Positions 34,818 through 41,716 of a stretch of 43,564 nucleotides of DNA are shown here, piece by piece. The DNA comes from Erysipelotrichaceae bacterium. Its GTDB lineage: Bacteria > Bacillota_I > Bacilli_A > Erysipelotrichales > Erysipelotrichaceae. The stretch covers positions 1-43,564 of the forward strand of contig JAFRVK010000001.1 of NCBI GenBank assembly GCA_017441765.1. The letters run 5' to 3'. Both the position numbers and the translations under genes were made by a program. Every line of letters starts with the position of its first letter. The stretch's first letter is position 1. The notes beneath the pieces are model-generated. The model was not told where the DNA came from. It did not search any database and saw only the letters and a program-made list of their open reading frames with translations.

Positions 34818-34842
34818 AGGGACAGACATCTGTCCCTTTTAT
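34818..34842 (+). terminator. Intrinsic terminator after the surface protein gene
   Basis: AGGGACAG and CTGTCCCT form an eight-pair stem around ACAT, followed by TTTTAT. Confidence 0.9.
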
Positions 34843-34938
34843 ATACTAGATCACTCTTTCGGGACATGGTTCCAAAAATGATAAACAAGACAGAACATAT
34901 CCTGTTTTTGTATCATAAGAGTATCAGAGGATAATAAT

Positions 34939-35418
34939 ATGACGCTTGATGAAATAAAAAATCTGGTCGATCGCTCCCTGTTTGCGACGATCGGCTATAC
35001 AGATGAGAAAGGAAGACAGAATGTCCGCAGAGTCTTCTGCGTGTGGCATAAAGGTTTAGGCGGGCATCTGATCTCCACAAACACCGGTTCTGCACATATT
35101 CAAAGTCTTAAAATAGATCCGAATATGTGTCTGTACTTTAACGATGACAGTTCATTTGAGGGGATCTGTTTCTATGGCGAAGCAGTCATCCATCTGGATC
35201 GGGAATATAAGGAACTGCTTTGGAATGAGGGAGATGAAAAGTATTATCCGAAAGGGATCGATGACGAGGATTACTGCATTCTGGAATTTGTCGCAGATGG
35301 CGGAAGATACTACCGTTATGATGCCAAAGGCGATCTTCTGAAAGAAGAAATCGATTCTTTTGATGCGGGGAAAGAGTATGAGAATGGATACTCGAAGATC
35401 ACAGCCGGTCAGCTTTAG
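34939..35418 (+). CDS. Pyridoxamine 5'-phosphate oxidase-like (FMN-binding split barrel) protein
   Basis: A 159-residue single-domain flavin-binding split barrel. The FMN-binding pattern of the family is visible in LFATIGYTDEKGRQNVRRVFCVWH (14-37) and LISTNTGSAHIQSLKIDPNMCLYF (about 44-67), followed by EGICFYGEAVIHLD. The small size fits stand-alone flavin oxidoreductases, not true PdxH. The substrate is unknown. An AGAGGA ribosome binding site precedes it. The GNAT gene starts seven bases after its stop. Confidence 0.8.
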   Translation: MTLDEIKNLVDRSLFATIGYTDEKGRQNVRRVFCVWHKGLGGHLISTNTGSAHIQSLKIDPNMCLYFNDDSSFEGICFYGEAVIHLDREYKELLWNEGDEKYYPKGIDDEDYCILEFVADGGRYYRYDAKGDLLKEEIDSFDAGKEYENGYSKITAGQL

Positions 35419-35425
35419 ATAAAAC

Positions 35426-35911
35426 ATGAATTTCACGATACGACCGATCAGAGAAGAAGAATATCATCTCATGGAGGAATTCCTATACCAGGCGATTTTC
35501 ATTCCAGAAGGCGTAGAAAAGCCTGGTATAGAGATTTTGAAGCAGCCTGAGCTTCAGGTCTATATCGATCATTTCGGCGAAGGAGAGGCTGATTTCTGTC
35601 TTCTAGCGGAAACTGACAGTCAAGTGATCGGTGCTGTCTGGACAAGGATCATGAATGATTACGGACATATCGGTGATGACATTCCGTCTCTGGCGATTTC
35701 GATATTGCCTGAATATCGTAATCAAAGTGTTGGAACAGCATTAATGAAACGGATGCTTGTATTGCTTAGAGAAAACGGTTATTCTCAGGTTTCATTATCC
35801 GTACAGAAAGACAATTACGCTGTCAGATTATATCAGAAAACAGGTTTCCGTATCTTCCGTGAAACCGATGAAGAATACATAATGATTGCGGATCTCGTGG
35901 GGGATTGCTGA
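35426..35911 (+). CDS. GNAT family N-acetyltransferase
   Basis: A 161-residue acetyl-CoA-dependent acyltransferase. The N-terminal FTIRPIREEEYHLMEEFL, the beta strand LAISILPEYRNQSVGTALM with the acetyl-CoA loop (Arg-Asn-Gln-Ser-Val-Gly), and the C-terminal SLSVQKDNYAVRLYQKTGF are standard GNAT elements. The loop departs from the usual Gly-x-Gly by having Ser-Val-Gly. The substrate is not predictable. No strong ribosome binding site is seen; translation is likely coupled to the PNPOx-like gene. Confidence 0.85.
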   Translation: MNFTIRPIREEEYHLMEEFLYQAIFIPEGVEKPGIEILKQPELQVYIDHFGEGEADFCLLAETDSQVIGAVWTRIMNDYGHIGDDIPSLAISILPEYRNQSVGTALMKRMLVLLRENGYSQVSLSVQKDNYAVRLYQKTGFRIFRETDEEYIMIADLVGDC

Positions 35912-35924
35912 ATTAGTGCTAAAC

Positions 35925-35951
35925 TTGGCACTCAACTATTGACAGTGCTAA
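35925..35951. promoter_or_regulatory. CIRCE element (HrcA operator)
   Basis: TTGGCACTC, nine bases (AACTATTGA), CAGTGCTAA. It differs from the consensus TTAGCACTC-N9-GAGTGCTAA at one position in each arm. An additional half-site AGTGCTAA lies just upstream at 35915-35922. The operator overlaps the -35 box of the Hsp20 promoter. Confidence 0.88.
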
Positions 35952-35967
35952 AAGAAAGAACTATAAC
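35939..35967 (+). promoter_or_regulatory. Sigma-A promoter of the Hsp20 gene
   Basis: TTGACA (35939-35944), a 17-base spacer, and TATAAC (35962-35967). The leader is about 120 bases to the ATG at 36096. It includes an inverted repeat, GTTCA and TGAAC, near 36050-36063. Confidence 0.82.
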
Positions 35968-36095
35968 GAAGATGTAAAGGAAATCAGAGAAGATTCCTTA
36001 AGGCAATACCTGGGATCCAATCCCTCCATTCCCCTTACTGATACATAGTTCATTTCATATGAACAATGATGAAAGTAAAGGAGGTAAATGCAACT

Positions 36096-36554
36096 ATGTT
36101 AATGCCGAAAGTATTTAGAAGAGAGAATCTGTTTGATGACTGGTTCGATCAGTTCGATCTGATGGATCGTGAGATGGAACAGCTGAATCGTAAGCTCTAT
36201 GGCAAGCATTCCAACAGGGAAATGCTTACGGATGTCAAGGAACATGAGGATCATTATGATGTCGTGATCGATCTCCCTGGTTTCAAGAAGGAAGAGATCG
36301 GTGTGGAACTGAATGACGGCTATCTGACGATCACCGCCAACAAGGGTCATGACGAGGAAGAAAAGAACAAGGCCGGCAGGATCATCCGTCAGGAACGGTA
36401 TTCCGGGACGATGTCAAGATCCTTCTATGTGGGTAATGAGATCACTTCGGATGAGATCCATGGCAAATACGAGGGTGGCGTATTGACGCTAAGCGTACCG
36501 AAGAAAGAGGTACAGAAAGAAATCGAACACAATAACCGCATCATGATCGAATAA
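36096..36554 (+). CDS. Hsp20/alpha-crystallin small heat-shock protein
   Basis: A 152-residue ATP-independent holdase chaperone. The N-terminal arm (MLMPKVFRRENLFDDWFDQF) leads to the alpha-crystallin domain, with DVKEHEDHYDVVIDLPGFKKEEI and the C-terminal EGGVLTLSVPKKE, which is the family GVLTLxxPK motif. An AAAGGAGG lies at the right distance for the ATG at 36096; an open frame from 36066 is an artefact of the leader. The CIRCE site over its promoter implies repression by HrcA and induction on heat shock. The gene forms its own transcription unit. Confidence 0.94.
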   Translation: MLMPKVFRRENLFDDWFDQFDLMDREMEQLNRKLYGKHSNREMLTDVKEHEDHYDVVIDLPGFKKEEIGVELNDGYLTITANKGHDEEEKNKAGRIIRQERYSGTMSRSFYVGNEITSDEIHGKYEGGVLTLSVPKKEVQKEIEHNNRIMIE

Positions 36555-36579
36555 TGATCGGTTATGCCAAGAAAGGGAA

Positions 36580-36605
36580 GACAGGGCTGAAACAGCCCTG
36601 TCTTT
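36580..36605 (+). terminator. Intrinsic terminator after Hsp20
   Basis: GACAGGGCTG and CAGCCCTGTC form a ten-pair stem around AAA, followed by TTTG and then TATAAT (36607-36612). Confidence 0.9.
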
Positions 36606-36606
36606 G

Positions 36607-36612
36607 TATAAT
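36607..36612 (+). promoter_or_regulatory. -10 box of the second GNAT gene, abutting a terminator
   Basis: TATAAT starts one base after the T-tract of the Hsp20 terminator. A GGGGAGG ribosome binding site follows before the ATG at 36628. Confidence 0.55.
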
Positions 36613-36627
36613 GAAAGGGGAGGATCT

Positions 36628-37128
36628 ATGATCGATATTTCCAGGCTCAGTCATTCCTATGATGTCCGCCGTTTAGATGAAAACGATACGGATGATATTT
36701 TAGAGATCTGTCAGGGAAACAGTCAGTTTTATCTGTATTGCGAAGCAAAACCGGACAGGGAACAGGTCCAGAACGATATGCATATCACGCCCCCCGGAAA
36801 GGATCTGTCTTCCAAATTCTATATCGGTTTCTTTCAGAAGAATGAACTGATCGCAGTAATGGATATGATCGATGGCTATCCTCAGGATGATATCGTTTAT
36901 ATCGGTTTCTTCATGATGAAGAAGGAATATCAGGGAAAAGAGATCGGTTCATCGATCATCAGTGAAACAGCAAATTATCTGAAAGAGCTCGGATATCAAA
37001 CGATCCGTTTGGGAATCGATAAAGAAAACCCGCAATCGAATCATTTCTGGAAAAAGAACGGATTCGAAGTGATACAGGAAACAGACCGCAACGGATGGAT
37101 GATACTGATTGGGGAACGGAAGCTATAA
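36628..37128 (+). CDS. GNAT family N-acetyltransferase
   Basis: A 166-residue acetyltransferase. Strand four and the acetyl-CoA loop are IGFFMMKKEYQGKEIGSSII (Gln-Gly-Lys-Glu-Ile-Gly), and the C-terminal LGIDKENPQSNHFWKKNGFEV carries the family Asn-x-x-x-x-x-Phe-Trp-x-x-x-Gly-Phe pattern. I chose the start at 36628 (MIDISRL) because GGGGAGG precedes it, not 36604. It is a single-gene unit ending at a bidirectional hairpin. The acceptor substrate is unknown. Confidence 0.88.
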   Translation: MIDISRLSHSYDVRRLDENDTDDILEICQGNSQFYLYCEAKPDREQVQNDMHITPPGKDLSSKFYIGFFQKNELIAVMDMIDGYPQDDIVYIGFFMMKKEYQGKEIGSSIISETANYLKELGYQTIRLGIDKENPQSNHFWKKNGFEVIQETDRNGWMILIGERKL

Positions 37129-37155
37129 AAACACTGCCGTGAGGCAGTGTTTTCT
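37128..37155. terminator. Bidirectional terminator between convergent genes
   Basis: AAAACACTGCC and GGCAGTGTTTT form an eleven-pair stem around GTGA, with A and T flanks that serve both strands. Confidence 0.9.
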
Positions 37156-37174
37156 TTCACTTGATTTCGGATAT

Positions 37175-37861
37175 TTATTTTTTCACCAGATCCGTTGGAA
37201 TGACCGGAGTGCCTTGGCCGTAATATTTGAACACTTCGACCATCTGATCGATCTGTTCATCGGTCATTTCGTTAGTCTTACCATCCGGGCAGCAGGCTCT
37301 GGCAGCGAGATAGCCTTTCGCTGTTTCTTCCAGATAGACTGCAGCATATAGCGCATCTTTCAGGGATGGACCGATCGTCATGACGCCGTGATTGGACAGG
37401 ATGACGGCACGTGCTGTCGTGCAGTACTTGATGACATCCTTGCCCATTTCAACGGAACCTGCAGGGGAGAACGGTGCGATCGGCACATTTCCGCAGCAGG
37501 TGTTTGCCATACCGGTGAAGCAGACTCTGAATTCAGTCAGGCCCGGGATCAGAGAGATCGCTGTCGCATAAGGCTGATGGGTATGGATTACGCCGTTGAT
37601 GTCCGGTCTGTTCTTGAAGATGTAAAGGATGGCAGGGGTGTCGGAAGAAGGCTTCCTTTCGCCTTCGATGATATTGCCATCGATATCGCAGACGATCACA
37701 TCGTCTTCGACCATCTTGTCATATGCAAGGCCTGATGGCGTGATCAGGATCTCGCCTGTAGGCATACGGATCGCCAGGTTTCCGCAGGTGAGGGATACGA
37801 GCTCATAGCGATCCAGAAGGATGCCATACTCGATGATCTGTCTTTTTTGTTCACTAAACAT
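37175..37861 (-). CDS. Class II aldolase / L-ribulose-5-phosphate 4-epimerase family protein
   Basis: A 228-residue zinc enzyme of the class II aldolase/adducin family. The metal ligands are His93 and His95 (VIHTHQPYAT) and His158 (ILSNHGVM). The substrate loop reads PSSDTPA with Asp74; Asp-Thr-Pro is seen in L-ribulose-5-phosphate 4-epimerases (AraD, UlaF), whereas L-fuculose-phosphate aldolase has Glu. The position matching the AraD catalytic Asp120 appears to be Asn, so either activity remains possible. It overlaps the HAD gene by eight bases, has AAGGAG before its ATG, and is the last gene of the transketolase operon. Confidence 0.85.
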   Translation of the reverse strand: MFSEQKRQIIEYGILLDRYELVSLTCGNLAIRMPTGEILITPSGLAYDKMVEDDVIVCDIDGNIIEGERKPSSDTPAILYIFKNRPDINGVIHTHQPYATAISLIPGLTEFRVCFTGMANTCCGNVPIAPFSPAGSVEMGKDVIKYCTTARAVILSNHGVMTIGPSLKDALYAAVYLEETAKGYLAARACCPDGKTNEMTDEQIDQMVEVFKYYGQGTPVIPTDLVKK

Positions 37862-38531
37862 GATTTATCTCCTTAATGATATTGATTAACTGTGAAAGTT
37901 CATCGATCATATAGTCAGGTTCATACTGCCTGAGCACTTCCGCATCCTGGTAGCCCCAGGTTACGGCAGCGACAGGGAAATGATTGTTTTTTGCTGTCAG
38001 CATATCCACTTCCGTATCGCCGATGATCAGGATCTCTTCTTTATTCAAACCTGATTCTTTGTGCATCCTGTCGGTACAGCCGACTTTCGGCTTGGACGGG
38101 GAAGAAGCATTCTGACCATAGACTGCTTCGATGAAACTTGGATAATAGCGTGAGACGATCTCATTTGAGATGTCCTCGTACTTGTTGGATAGTACGGTAT
38201 TGCGGATCCCCATCCTGCATAGTTCGTGCAGTGTTTCTCTGACGCCGGGGAATTCTCCGATGTGAAATGTTGGATCCACAGAATACTGTTCATAATCGTA
38301 TTGCGTGAATTCATCGGCGATTACATCGATCTTTGCCTCGGGACAGCCACCCATCTTCAGAAGTTCCTGATAGTATTTTCCTAACGGATATTTGATCAGG
38401 ACGATAAATCTTTCATACTCGACTGGCTGGAAACCGAAATGCTGCAGAGACAGGTTGTTGTAGTAGTGCAGTGTGGGAAGGGTGTTCATCAGCGTGCCAT
38501 CCAGGTCCCACACGCACATCTTGTAACTCAT
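37854..38531 (-). CDS. HAD superfamily phosphatase (phosphoglycolate-phosphatase-like)
   Basis: A 225-residue HAD hydrolase. Motif I is CVWDLDGTLMNT (Asp9, Asp11), motif II is NTVLSNKYED, motif III includes SKPKVGC (Lys) and motif IV is LIIGDTEVDMLTAKN. The helical cap between motifs I and II is of the PGP/beta-phosphoglucomutase type. It begins one base after the transketolase C-subunit gene ends and overlaps the aldolase gene, so it belongs to the sugar operon. It could remove phosphate from a dead-end or toxic sugar phosphate formed in the pathway. Confidence 0.88.
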   Translation of the reverse strand: MSYKMCVWDLDGTLMNTLPTLHYYNNLSLQHFGFQPVEYERFIVLIKYPLGKYYQELLKMGGCPEAKIDVIADEFTQYDYEQYSVDPTFHIGEFPGVRETLHELCRMGIRNTVLSNKYEDISNEIVSRYYPSFIEAVYGQNASSPSKPKVGCTDRMHKESGLNKEEILIIGDTEVDMLTAKNNHFPVAAVTWGYQDAEVLRQYEPDYMIDELSQLINIIKEINHV

Positions 38532-38532
38532 A

Positions 38533-39519
38533 TCAGACTTCCAGGAAGTCGACGAAACGTACTTCTTCGAGATCGCTCTGTTTGATATTGAGATCTTTTC
38601 CGGTCAGGTCTTCGACTGCTTTAACCAGGTTCATCGCATTGATGCCGTATTTTTCCATCAGATACATCTTGGATGCGCCATGGGCGTAGCCTTTCAGACC
38701 GATCTTGACCAGGCGCTTGCCTAAGCCGTGTTCGGCAATCAGATCTGCCGTAGCGGAACCTAAACCGCCGATATCGAGATGGTTCTCGATCGTGACGACA
38801 CCGTATTTTGCCTTGCTGATGGCTTCGACGATGGTCGGATCGGTGAATGGTTTCAATGTTGTTACATGCATATGGGTGACGGAAATTCCTCTTTCCTTCA
38901 GGACGGCAGTCGCTCTCATCGCTTCTTCCGTGCAGATCGAAGAGGACAGGATCACGACATCATCGCCTTCGGACAGGACTCTCGCCCGATTGAAAATGAC
39001 CGGTTCATCCGCAGGGAACAGACGTGGTACTTCTTTACGTAACTGTCTGATGTAGACAGGACCGTTGTAGTCGTATGCCAAATCAAGGACATAGTCGATA
39101 TCGGTTGCATCGCCGACATCGAAGATGGCCATATTCGGAACGGAACGCATGACTGCGACATCATTGATAGACTGGTGGGAAACGCCACCCGGTGTGGTGA
39201 TACCCGGAACAAATCCGACAAATACCACCGGCAGGTTCGGATATGCCACGGACATTTCGACCTGATCCAATACTCTACGATACTCGAATACCGCAAAAGT
39301 ATGGATGAATGGTCTGTAGCCTTCTCTTGCAAGACCTGCCGCCCAGGAGACCATGTTCTGTTCAGCGATACCCATCGTGAAATAACGGTCAGGATAATCG
39401 GCTCTGAATTTCTTTACTTCGCAAGAAGTTCCCAGATCGGCAGAAAGCACGACCAGTTCAGGATGTTCTTCAGCAAGACGAAGGATATTCTTTTCATGTG
39501 TATTGACTTCGATTTTCAT
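38533..39519 (-). CDS. Transketolase C-terminal subunit (split enzyme)
   Basis: A 328-residue protein equal to the pyrimidine-binding and C-terminal domains of transketolase. The TPP-activating glutamate is in MGIAEQNMVSWAAGLA (Glu53), and the domain has TFAVFEYRRVLDQVEM and GITTPGGVSHQSINDVAVMRSV (about 110-131). The C-terminal transketolase domain includes VVTIENHLDIGGLGSA. It forms the active heterodimer with the N-terminal subunit encoded just upstream, 12 bases away with a GAGG ribosome binding site. Split transketolases are common in catabolic operons of Firmicutes and Archaea. Confidence 0.94.
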   Translation of the reverse strand: MKIEVNTHEKNILRLAEEHPELVVLSADLGTSCEVKKFRADYPDRYFTMGIAEQNMVSWAAGLAREGYRPFIHTFAVFEYRRVLDQVEMSVAYPNLPVVFVGFVPGITTPGGVSHQSINDVAVMRSVPNMAIFDVGDATDIDYVLDLAYDYNGPVYIRQLRKEVPRLFPADEPVIFNRARVLSEGDDVVILSSSICTEEAMRATAVLKERGISVTHMHVTTLKPFTDPTIVEAISKAKYGVVTIENHLDIGGLGSATADLIAEHGLGKRLVKIGLKGYAHGASKMYLMEKYGINAMNLVKAVEDLTGKDLNIKQSDLEEVRFVDFLEV

Positions 39520-39531
39520 TTTATTTTCCTC

Positions 39532-40437
39532 CTACATCTCGTCGTAGATCTTCTGGTATTCTTCTTTTTCCGCTGCCGAGATCCTTACAAAGTGCAGGAA
39601 TGGCCAACGTTTTTCCAGAGGCTTGATGCCGGTAGTACCTTTGGTACGTGCGATGACGACCAGCGGTTTGTCTTCGTGCGGTGTTTCGAATGCCTTGCAG
39701 AATTCGGTGATGTTGTGTCCATCGACTTCGACAGCTTTTGTGCCAAAGGATTCGAAACGCTGGATCAGAGGTTCCAGACCCATCTGGTTTTCGATCTTGC
39801 CTTCGACCTGCTGGCCATTCGCATCGATGACGATGATCATGTTGTCAAGTTTGTAGTAGCTGGCAGCCTGGATGCATTCCCAGGTCTGGCCTTCTGCCAG
39901 TTCGCCATCTCCGAGTAAGACGAAGCACTTTCCGGTATCGCCTCTTCTTTTACGGGCGTGGCAGGTTCCGCCGGCGATCGAGATCGTCTGACCTAAAGAA
40001 CCGGCTGTGTTTTCAAAACCCGGAGAATGTTCCGCACCGATCATCTCCATGTTCCAGCCATCGACATTGAATTTGTCCATGCAGTCAGGAGAGATACGTC
40101 CGGTCGCTGCCAGTGCGCAGTAGATGACCGAAGCATAGTGGCAGCACGATACAAAGAAACGGTCCTTGTCCGGTGCCGGAGCGCCATTGTACATCATGCC
40201 TTTCGGGTAATCCATGTTGTCGGGTCCCGGAACACCTGGGAACGGAATCGGCTCCCAGAGTCCCTTGGAAGGACCGAGATTCATGACATTCGTGTACAGA
40301 GAAGCTACGATTTCAGCCGAAGAGCAAGCCTGAGCGAGGTAGCATCCGCCCGATTTTAAAGCAATACCCAGGATCTGCTTACGGATCGAATTGGCTATTG
40401 CCTTGATCTCTTCTTCAGAATAGATTTTTTTATCCAT
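39532..40437 (-). CDS. Transketolase N-terminal subunit (split enzyme)
   Basis: A 301-residue protein equal to the TPP-binding domain. The GDG-N motif is LLGDGELAEGQTWECIQ (from about residue 175) and later IVIDANGQQ, binding Mg and the TPP diphosphate. The N-terminal SGGCYLAQACSSAEIVASLY and the AEHSPGFENTAGSLGQ segment are typical. With the C-terminal subunit it moves two-carbon units between ketose and aldose phosphates. The ATG at 40437 has AAGGAGG upstream; the frame also opens with a TTG at 40440. It is the first gene of a four-gene minus-strand operon. Confidence 0.94.
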   Translation of the reverse strand: MDKKIYSEEEIKAIANSIRKQILGIALKSGGCYLAQACSSAEIVASLYTNVMNLGPSKGLWEPIPFPGVPGPDNMDYPKGMMYNGAPAPDKDRFFVSCCHYASVIYCALAATGRISPDCMDKFNVDGWNMEMIGAEHSPGFENTAGSLGQTISIAGGTCHARKRRGDTGKCFVLLGDGELAEGQTWECIQAASYYKLDNMIIVIDANGQQVEGKIENQMGLEPLIQRFESFGTKAVEVDGHNITEFCKAFETPHEDKPLVVIARTKGTTGIKPLEKRWPFLHFVRISAAEKEEYQKIYDEM

Positions 40438-40485
40438 CAAGACCTCCTTTTCTATGATAGGTGTAATAATTCTCTATATATTTTT

Positions 40486-40514
40486 ATTATTGTGAAATCT
40501 TGAACAATTGTCAA
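40486..40514 (-). promoter_or_regulatory. Promoter of the transketolase operon
   Basis: On the minus strand: TTGACA (40514-40509), a 17-base spacer, and AATAAT (40491-40486). The -35 box is part of the TTGACAATTGTTCAA near-palindrome, so a bound regulator would block it. Confidence 0.68.
40502..40511. promoter_or_regulatory. Candidate operator, copy 1 (GAACAATTGT)
   Basis: A palindromic core ACAATTGT within TTGAACAATTGTCAA. It overlaps the -35 box of the transketolase promoter. An identical decamer lies at 40618. These are likely sites for the SorC-type regulator encoded at 41710. Confidence 0.55.
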
Positions 40515-40536
40515 ATACTCTTTTACAAAAGTAAAA

Positions 40537-40550
40537 AGAAAGTGCTTACA
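40537..40550. promoter_or_regulatory. Candidate CcpA (cre) site
   Basis: AGAAAGTGCTTACA agrees with the cre consensus TGWAANCGNTNWCA at all but two positions (first T and the C of CG). It lies ten bases upstream of the -35 box of the dehydrogenase gene, between the two divergent promoters. Confidence 0.45.
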
Positions 40551-40559
40551 TTATTTTTA

Positions 40560-40589
40560 TTGACATTAAAAAAACATAACTCTTATAAT
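40560..40589 (+). promoter_or_regulatory. Promoter of the zinc dehydrogenase gene
   Basis: TTGACA (40560-40565), an 18-base spacer, and TATAAT (40584-40589). The predicted start is about 40596 and the leader is roughly 50 bases. Confidence 0.82.
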
Positions 40590-40617
40590 TATCTTGTGAG
40601 CGATTTTTCAGTGTACA

Positions 40618-40627
40618 GAACAATTGT
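40618..40627. promoter_or_regulatory. Candidate operator, copy 2 (GAACAATTGT)
   Basis: An exact repeat of the decamer at 40502. Here it is downstream of the predicted start point and just before the ribosome binding site of the dehydrogenase gene, where a bound protein could act as a roadblock. Confidence 0.55.
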
Positions 40628-40648
40628 AAAGGAAAAGAAGGCATAAAT

Positions 40649-41695
40649 ATGAAAGCTGTAGTGAAAACAGAAGTCGGATATGACCATATGGAATATATGG
40701 ATATTCCAGAGCCAGAAGCAACAGGGGATCTTGTCAAGATCAAGATCGCTTATTCAGGAATCTGCGGAACGGATCTTCATGCGTTCAAGGGCAGTTACGG
40801 AAGCACCAAGCCTCCGGTCGTCCTGGGACATGAATTCTCCGGAATCGTTACGGCAGTAGGTCCGGACGTCAAGAAAATCAAGGTTGGCGACCGGGTCACT
40901 TCAGAGACCACATTCAAGACGTGCGGCGTCTGTCCGATGTGCAAGAGCAAGGATTATAACCTTTGCGGAAACCGTCAGGGGATCGGAACGCATATCAACG
41001 GTTCCATGGCGGAATATCTGGTATCCCGTGAAGAATCCGTCCATGTTTTGCCGGACAACGTGTCTCTGCTCAGCGCATCTCTGACAGAACCTTTGGCTTG
41101 CGGAGTCCATTCCGTCATTGAAAAAGGCAACGTACAGCCAGGCGATGTCTGTGTCGTGTTTGGCGCAGGTGCTATCGGCCAAATGGTCTCCCAGGTTGCC
41201 AAATCGCAGGGTGCTACCGTGATCGTTGCGGGTCTGACCCGTGACGAAGAACGATTCAAACTGGCATTGGAGGCCGGTGCGGATCGTTGCGTCGATCAGC
41301 AGAAAGAAGATATCAAAGAAATCGTCATGGAGATGACGGACAATGTCGGCGCAGACAAATGTTTCGAATGTTCAGGTGCAGTACCGGCCTTGAATAAAGC
41401 GTTAGAGATCGTCCGACGCAAGGGAACAGTCGTTCAGATGGGCGTGTTTGCGAATACGCATGAAACGATCTGGACCGATCTGATCCTGCATCGGGAGATC
41501 GTCTATGTCGGTTCCCGTTCCCAGAAACCGTCTTCCTGGGTCAAAGCGATCCAGCTGATGAAGGAAGGAACCGTCGTTCCGGAAAAGATCGCGACCTATC
41601 TCTGTCCGCTGGAAAACTGGCGTGAAGGTTTCGATAAGATGATTTCCGGAGAAGTGACGAAAGGAATTATCGTCCTGGATGATACCTTAAAATAA
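40649..41695 (+). CDS. Zinc-dependent polyol/alcohol dehydrogenase (sorbitol/galactitol-phosphate DH-like)
   Basis: A 348-residue medium-chain dehydrogenase. The catalytic zinc ligands are Cys39 (SGICGTD) and His61-Glu62 (GHEFSG), with Glu147 (TEPLACG) nearby. The structural zinc has Cys92, Cys95, Cys98 and Cys106 (CGVCPMCKS, NLCGNRQ). The NAD-binding Rossmann loop is VFGAGAIGQMV. The family oxidises polyols or polyol phosphates to ketoses (sorbitol, GatD, ribitol-5-phosphate dehydrogenases). With the adjacent PTS, HPr and transketolase genes, a polyol-phosphate substrate is the best inference. It is divergent from the transketolase operon and convergent with the regulator. Confidence 0.9.
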   Translation: MKAVVKTEVGYDHMEYMDIPEPEATGDLVKIKIAYSGICGTDLHAFKGSYGSTKPPVVLGHEFSGIVTAVGPDVKKIKVGDRVTSETTFKTCGVCPMCKSKDYNLCGNRQGIGTHINGSMAEYLVSREESVHVLPDNVSLLSASLTEPLACGVHSVIEKGNVQPGDVCVVFGAGAIGQMVSQVAKSQGATVIVAGLTRDEERFKLALEAGADRCVDQQKEDIKEIVMEMTDNVGADKCFECSGAVPALNKALEIVRRKGTVVQMGVFANTHETIWTDLILHREIVYVGSRSQKPSSWVKAIQLMKEGTVVPEKIATYLCPLENWREGFDKMISGEVTKGIIVLDDTLK

Positions 41696-41716
41696 AAAAA
41701 GAAGTGAGATCACTTC
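41694..41716 (-). terminator. Intrinsic terminator of the regulator gene
   Basis: On the minus strand GAAGTGA and TCACTTC form a stem followed by seven T bases. It overlaps the regulator stop codon and the A-rich end of the dehydrogenase gene. Confidence 0.65.
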
